Source: an uncultured Erysipelotrichaceae bacterium (GTDB lineage Bacteria > Bacillota_I > Bacilli_A > RFN20 > CAG-826). Taken from it: a stretch of 16,352 nucleotides of DNA. The position numbers were made by a program, and so were the translations under genes. Within the stretch, counting starts at the first letter, position 1. The number at the start of each line of letters is the position of its first letter. The notes beneath the pieces are model-generated. The model had not been told where the DNA came from, made no database searches, and saw only the letters and a list, made by a program, of their open reading frames with translations. Positions 13,801-16,352 of the stretch are shown one piece after another. The stretch lies in assembly GCA_947303755.1 (NCBI GenBank), contig CAMYZF010000023.1:1-16352 (forward strand), read 5' to 3'.

Positions 13801-14444
13801 TTGATGAATTCCCAACCGATGATGTTGAGACGGGTATCAAAGTTTTAGTTGGCGATGAATCTTTCGAACCAGTGGTCGTTCCATTTGAAGATGATGCTTA
13901 CTTTACCTTAGCATCAAATGAATCATCTGTTGTTGTTACAGTTGATCTTCAATCAGAATCTCCAGATATTGACGGCGCTATCGCAGCTTATGCTGCAGCA
14001 TTAGAAGGAGCTGATTACTCCTTAAACGATGGTGTCTATTATGATCCAACCGCCAAATTCTTTGTAACACTTGAAAAGACTAGCGAATCGACATTCACCA
14101 TTACTTATGAGAAATCCTCAGTTCTTGTTGTGTTCCCAACAGATGATGTTGTTGCGGCAGTTAAAACTTTAGTTGGTAAAGATCCTTTCGAACCAGTTAT
14201 CGTTCCATTTGAAGATGATGCTTTCTTCTCCTTAGAAGTTAACGAATCATCTGCTGTAGTTACAGTTGAACTTCGTTCAGAAACTCCAGATGTTGATGCC
14301 GCTATCTTAGCATACGGCGAAGCATTAGAAGGAGCTGAATACTTCTTAGATGAAGGCGTCTATTACGATCCAGAAGTCGAATTCTCTGTAACACTTGAAA
14401 AGACTGGCGAATCGACATTCACCATCACTTACGAGAAATTCTAA
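10881..14444 (+). CDS. Giant modular surface lipoprotein with Ser-rich stalk and Ig-like domains
   Basis: The start at 10881 is chosen because AAGGAGAG precedes it and MKKFKLLSVLLCSLAVTLSG is a textbook lipoprotein signal with lipobox L-S-G-C (C21). A longer reading from TTG at 10824 would begin on the -35 box. The protein is 1187 aa. After C21 come a Ser/Gly/Lys stalk (about 34-72), a Big_3-like Ig domain (about 76-154, with ISVKEAVTAYLLGEEF and VSASEALVYSGYD-type motifs), then two ~305 aa units (158-459, 460-765), a shortened third unit (766-976), and a 108 aa tandem duplication (977-1187). Each unit begins with two ~100 aa modules opening with Trp plus acidic residues; the two complete units then have an Ig-like beta domain. 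The composition is acidic and aromatic. Adhesin, ligand-binding or mucus-binding roles are inferences; no catalytic motif is visible. Own promoter and terminator. Confidence 0.92.
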   Translation: MKKFKLLSVLLCSLAVTLSGCVTRNAVTERSAPPSSSSRSSSGDKSSSSSGKSSSSGKTSSSSGKTSSSSSGPTEVKLVSISVKEAVTAYLLGEEFVEPVVIAKYSDQSTKDVSASEALVYSGYDMNTVGKQTVKVDYTEKNIKKSTTYQIEVSLFGWDSETAEAMRACLDNTLIPYISGIWTWEFDVDSRSGLGETYDYTTDEVIAVLESAGLIYYGLDSYGDPIYYYLTENGVVMVNVYEDYGTTVEVSFIRASLPAWTDEDIARMDKYLFGLVLPHPAKNWSEVLYYSSHGVMQTYTQDNVNIKSVASLFEQNGFLVMTDSEGDYEFTKLAPEKYQGADVYINGYIFKQNGGVYIQAGPKLQPLVDDTYIVTVDNTVPFVHDEVTVSVVKGNYYDGEELVFTVAPEGAAELVSSSAEEGQYVYRILANSGEIKITVAVPTRGASTTLTLNVSVIEDWRSELKEEMVAKLDGNILPFVPARWESVDLGEEFFSVKTTDVTVAQAEAIFDASNYVDGGVKEGVHTYKYDDKVGVVYVELSSVEAAEGELYDETHIKAYFVAHAWSEEEIEVMGVKLWDLILPHPLGEWHISISEVDGSVVMSTKDTRVTLAEVIDAFEADGFIVKKEEGRQVYAFTYGPFEAYESVVYVNGYIYLSGGTVQAAATASTSPLLDNTFIMNLSNSFAHSGDELTLNVVRGNYYAGELTIVSDPEGYISVEPGDDDQFTLTVVTEEVGVVNLVAYLDGVETEFSVTVEVLPEDVKSDWTDEEKEALASFFGEVEYNLPFFGSTWTLEGDASGILAFGEEGALESVVAALVGSHEGMVEFSAGNYYYFLTDDGAFFFVVGDMSGVGTYVSISFMAGQDDWTDDDVAVWNTNLGVVPPFPEDCDGVYTGWNYNSNSDYFSNYCLSVDYISIVLAYLYAGYSVGQNDYGYYLYLPLDAKYSLVIYIWESEFSADATEFYAFLNSNPSILDEFPTDDVETGIKVLVGDESFEPVVVPFEDDAYFTLASNESSVVVTVDLQSESPDIDGAIAAYAAALEGADYSLNDGVYYDPTAKFFVTLEKTSESTFTITYEKSSVLVVFPTDDVVAAVKTLVGKDPFEPVIVPFEDDAFFSLEVNESSAVVTVELRSETPDVDAAILAYGEALEGAEYFLDEGVYYDPEVEFSVTLEKTGESTFTITYEKF
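11352..12257 (+). repeat. Protein-coding repeat unit 1 of the giant lipoprotein
   Basis: This encodes residues 158-459: module a (W158), module b (W260, with WTDEDIARMDKYL and VLPHPAKNW), and an Ig-like beta domain with VKGNYYDGEELVF. It aligns throughout with unit 2 at the protein level, with matched motifs LPHP, NGYI and GNYYxGE. Confidence 0.8.
12258..13175 (+). repeat. Protein-coding repeat unit 2 of the giant lipoprotein
   Basis: This encodes residues 460-765: module a (W460, GNILPFVPARW), module b (W565, WSEEEIEVMGVKL and ILPHPLGEW), and an Ig-like domain with VRGNYYAGELTIV. It is 306 residues against 302 in unit 1. Confidence 0.8.
13176..13808 (+). repeat. Shortened repeat unit 3 (no Ig-like domain)
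   Basis: This encodes residues 766-976 with two modules opening at W766 (WTDEEKEALASFF) and W867 (WTDDDVAVWNTNL). The Ig-like third part of units 1 and 2 is missing and the 108 aa duplication follows directly. Confidence 0.7.
13809..14132 (+). repeat. 108-codon tandem duplication, copy 1
   Basis: This encodes residues 977-1084, beginning FPTDDV and containing FEPVVVPFEDDA, AALEGADY and FTITYEK. It matches copy 2 at a constant offset of 324 bases, with several nearly or fully identical DNA stretches, so duplication is visible in the DNA and not only in the protein. Confidence 0.9.
14133..14444 (+). repeat. 108-codon tandem duplication, copy 2
   Basis: This encodes residues 1085-1187 and the stop, beginning FPTDDV with FEPVIVPFEDDA, EALEGAEY and FTITYEKF. 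It ends the protein, about five residues short of a full period. Confidence 0.9.
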
Positions 14445-14471
14445 GAGAATTTAGAATCAATAATTAACATT

Positions 14472-14502
14472 AAACCAATCCGGTCAAATGGGTTGGTTTT
14501 TT
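14472..14502 (+). terminator. Intrinsic terminator after the giant lipoprotein
   Basis: AAACCAATCC (14472-14481) pairs with GGGTTGGTTT (14490-14499), a 10-bp stem with one wobble and an 8-base loop, followed by T's to 14502. Confidence 0.92.
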
Positions 14503-14521
14503 GTTATAAATCTGTTATTAT
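14493..14521 (+). promoter_or_regulatory. Candidate promoter of the DUF1295 gene, overlapping the terminator
   Basis: TTGGTT (14493-14498) lies in the 3' arm of the terminator stem. It is 17 bases before TATTAT (14516-14521), which carries an extended -10 TG (14513-14514). The start would fall near 14528, about 20 bases before the ATG at 14548. Confidence 0.45.
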
Positions 14522-14547
14522 TTATCTCACTTTTAGGAAGAAAAAAT

Positions 14548-15498
14548 ATGAAAAAATATTTGGCAACAATTTTAACTGTAATAGTTGTATTAACACTTTG
14601 TGTTCTGAGTCTTGTTTTAGGTGGTTTCTCACTTAATGATTTGCAAAAAGAAACCTTAATAATACTTTTAATTGTTTGCGGTGGATCTGCCCTGTATTGC
14701 TTTGTAGTGGGGCAAATCACTCATAACAATTCTCAAATGGACAAATTGTGGTCAATTCTTCCTATTGCTTATACTTGGATTATCGCTATTAAAGGTGGTT
14801 TTAATCCTAGATTAGTCATCTATGCTGTTTTAGTTACTTTGTGGGGAGTCAGGTTAACTCTTAATTTTGCTAGAAAAGGGGCATATTCAATTAAATTCTG
14901 GGCTGGTGAAGAAGATTACCGCTGGAAAATATTAAGAAGCACCAAACCATTTAGTAATAAATTTGTGTGGGCGTTATTTAATTTATTCTTTATTTCTATA
15001 TATCAAAACGCGCTTGTGCTAGCAATTTGCTTACCTTCGCTTGCGTGCATGGGCAGTGTCGCTCCTTTGGGCGTTTTTGATTATCTTGCGACTGGATTTG
15101 GTTTCTTCTTTATTATTTATGAAGCAACCGCGGATGAGCAACAGATGTCTTTCCAAACTCAAAAATGGGCTATGATTAACGAAGGAAAGAAACTTGAAGA
15201 ACTTCCAGAACCTTTTAATAAAGGTTTCAATACTGTTGGATTGTGGAATTATTCACGTCATCCAAACTATTTAGCAGAGCAAGCTTTTTGGTTAGTATTA
15301 TTCCTTTTTGTTGTTGGCTCTGGTGTAGCAAAATATTATGTTTTTAATTGGACGTTAGTTGGACCATTGCTTCTTGTCTTATTGTTCTTAGGATCATCAT
15401 CTATGGCGGAAGCAATCTCTGCATCTAAGTATCCAGAATATAAGGAATATCAAAAACGGGTTTCTAAATATATTCCGTGGCGAAAATATCGTCACTAA
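14548..15498 (+). CDS. DUF1295 / steroid 5-alpha-reductase-like membrane protein
   Basis: This 316 aa multi-span membrane protein belongs to the DUF1295 family, related to steroid 5-alpha reductases and isoprenylcysteine methyltransferases. The family hallmarks are visible: AGEEDYRWKILR (119-130), EATADEQQ (192-199), GLWNYSRHPNYLAEQ (231-245) and the C-terminal YPEYKEYQKRVSKYIPW. Bacterial members are usually of unknown substrate; a lipid or isoprenoid reduction is the family-based guess. The start at 14548 follows AGGAAG at proper spacing; an upstream ATG at 14488 is inside the preceding terminator hairpin and has no ribosome binding site. About seven hydrophobic spans are present, the first at residues 7-25. 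Own terminator follows. Confidence 0.88.
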   Translation: MKKYLATILTVIVVLTLCVLSLVLGGFSLNDLQKETLIILLIVCGGSALYCFVVGQITHNNSQMDKLWSILPIAYTWIIAIKGGFNPRLVIYAVLVTLWGVRLTLNFARKGAYSIKFWAGEEDYRWKILRSTKPFSNKFVWALFNLFFISIYQNALVLAICLPSLACMGSVAPLGVFDYLATGFGFFFIIYEATADEQQMSFQTQKWAMINEGKKLEELPEPFNKGFNTVGLWNYSRHPNYLAEQAFWLVLFLFVVGSGVAKYYVFNWTLVGPLLLVLLFLGSSSMAEAISASKYPEYKEYQKRVSKYIPWRKYRH

Positions 15499-15510
15499 TT
15501 GATAGTTAAT

Positions 15511-15533
15511 AAGGCATCGAAAGATGTCTTTTT
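15511..15533 (+). terminator. Intrinsic terminator after the DUF1295 gene
   Basis: AAGGCATC (15511-15518) pairs with GATGTCTT (15523-15530), an 8-bp stem with one G-T pair and a GAAA tetraloop, followed by T's. Confidence 0.88.
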
Positions 15534-15540
15534 ATTATTC

Positions 15541-15565
15541 TTTCTTCGAGGAAGAAACCTTCTTC
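15541..15565. repeat. Alternating TTCTTC / GAAGAA element
   Basis: TTTCTTC (15541-15547), GAAGAAA (15551-15557) and TTCTTC (15560-15565) alternate, so the middle arm can pair with either neighbour. It sits between the terminator and the candidate promoter of the third lipoprotein. It may be a protein-binding site or a second weak hairpin. Confidence 0.3.
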
Positions 15566-15570
15566 AATAG

Positions 15571-15605
15571 TTGCATTTATTTATTACCGGTGATAACAAT
15601 ATAAT
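15571..15605 (+). promoter_or_regulatory. Promoter region of the third lipoprotein, with near-palindrome
   Basis: TTGCAT (15571-15576) and TATAAT (15600-15605) are both present but 23 bases apart. Either TATAAT works with a weak -35 at 15577-15582, or TTGCAT with a weak -10 near 15594. A 16-base near-palindrome centred on ACCGGT (15581-15596, one mismatched pair) lies between them, a typical operator position. Confidence 0.45.
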
Positions 15606-15623
15606 TAATGAAAGGAGATAATC

Positions 15624-16238
15624 ATGAATAAAAAATTTTTAGGACTTTTAATTTTACCAGCACTAACACTTGCAGCTTGTAGTGATTCTGGTTACAAAAA
15701 AGTCAAATATCTTAACGTCGACGGAACAGAGTTGGTCCAAGATAGAGGTACACCTATTACCTATGCATCTTTTGCGACCTATAAGCTCAAAGCGGAAAAT
15801 TTAACAGACCTTAGAGAAAGCTATGCCAATTTCCCAGAATCATTTGTTCTCTTATGGGGCTATTTTACAGTTGATCCAAACGATATTTCAGAACCAACTA
15901 AGTATGCTGTTCCAGATGAAACAAAATCCTTCGCTATTGCTGGAGACTTTTACTCTCTAGAGTTAGTAGCAGGTTCATCATTCACAGCTAAGAGCTACAA
16001 AGAATATCTTTACAAACCATCTGCTAAGTCAATTAAGGTAATTGAACACAGATACGAAGGTTTCCCAGGCGAAGTTGATTATTATCCAAATGGCGTTAGT
16101 GTTAATGTCAAACCAGAAGCAACTTTACCAACATCAGAATATGAACTTTACGGTTCACTCAAATTAAAAGATGAAACACTTGAAACCTATAGAGTTCTCG
16201 GCGAAGACGAATACGTTCAATACGCTTTAGAAAAATAA
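15624..16238 (+). CDS. Predicted lipoprotein of unknown function
   Basis: This is a predicted membrane-anchored lipoprotein of 204 aa. The signal peptide MNKKFLGLLILPALTLAA ends in lipobox L-A-A-C with C19. Unlike the two lipoproteins upstream it has no Ser-rich stalk. The mature part begins SDSGYKKVKYLNVDGTEL and is rich in short Tyr/Phe-containing strands, suggesting a compact beta-rich domain; no known motif was recognised. An AAAGGAGA site (15611-15618) precedes the ATG. It stands alone between terminators. The function cannot be assigned. A surface or periplasm-like location follows from the lipobox. Confidence 0.88.
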   Translation: MNKKFLGLLILPALTLAACSDSGYKKVKYLNVDGTELVQDRGTPITYASFATYKLKAENLTDLRESYANFPESFVLLWGYFTVDPNDISEPTKYAVPDETKSFAIAGDFYSLELVAGSSFTAKSYKEYLYKPSAKSIKVIEHRYEGFPGEVDYYPNGVSVNVKPEATLPTSEYELYGSLKLKDETLETYRVLGEDEYVQYALEK

Positions 16239-16259
16239 TTAAAATTCAGATTATCTATG

Positions 16260-16291
16260 AAGCCTTAAGCAGAAATGCCTAAGGCTTTTCT
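16260..16291 (+). terminator. Intrinsic terminator after the third lipoprotein
   Basis: The arms at 16260-16271 and 16276-16287 form an interrupted 12-bp stem (8 bp, one A-C mismatch, 3 bp) with a GAAA tetraloop. T-rich sequence follows. Confidence 0.85.
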
Positions 16292-16307
16292 TTTATTCTT
16301 GGATAGT

Positions 16308-16335
16308 AAAAAGACATCAAAAGGTGTCTTTTTTT
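16308..16335. terminator. Second, bidirectional terminator hairpin
   Basis: AAAAAGACATC (16308-16318) pairs with GGTGTCTTTTT (16323-16333) around an AAAA loop. A's on one side and T's on the other make it work in both directions. It may end a convergent gene lying beyond the window. Confidence 0.8.
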
Positions 16336-16352
16336 ATACGCAAAGATTTAGT

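Overview
The window is chromosomal DNA of a low-GC Gram-positive bacterium (Firmicutes, Bacilli side, possibly one of the uncultured gut or mollicute-related orders). The evidence is the Firmicutes-type ribosomal operon order with adk and map between secY and infA, a zinc-finger adenylate kinase, AGGAGG-type ribosome binding sites, and Thr/Ser/Gly/Lys-rich lipoproteins. Tryptophan is encoded by TGG and all genes end in TAA or TAG, so a code that reads TGA as Trp is unlikely. The exact order is an inference, because no rRNA lies in the window.

Region 1 (1-6515) is the end of the spc operon and the alpha operon: the last codons of rplR, then rpsE, rplO, secY, adk, map, infA, rpmJ, rpsM, rpsK, rpoA and rplQ. 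All are on the + strand, tightly packed, and closed by a UUCG-loop terminator. rpmD (L30), normally between rpsE and rplO, is absent. S5 carries a disordered Arg/Gly/Asp/Pro-rich N-terminal extension.

Region 2 (6549-9962) is a probable three-gene operon: an unrecognised two-span membrane protein (594 aa, apparently expressed from a leaderless mRNA), a LemA-family membrane protein and a sugar-phosphate nucleotidyltransferase. A terminator follows. The joint function is unknown; the layout suggests an envelope role.

Region 3 (9998-16352) is an accessory envelope region. It has a small Ser-rich lipoprotein; a giant (1187 aa) Ser-linker lipoprotein made of regularly spaced ~100 aa modules, Ig-like domains and a C-terminal 108 aa tandem duplication; a DUF1295/steroid 5-alpha-reductase-like membrane enzyme; and a third lipoprotein. 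Each gene is flanked by its own intrinsic terminator and candidate promoter. The two Ser-rich lipoprotein genes share a nearly identical promoter-region block and linker style and look like paralogs. This lipoprotein pair is the most novel-looking part of the window. No IS elements, CRISPR arrays, tRNAs or rRNAs were seen, and no gene-free stretch exceeds 300 bases.
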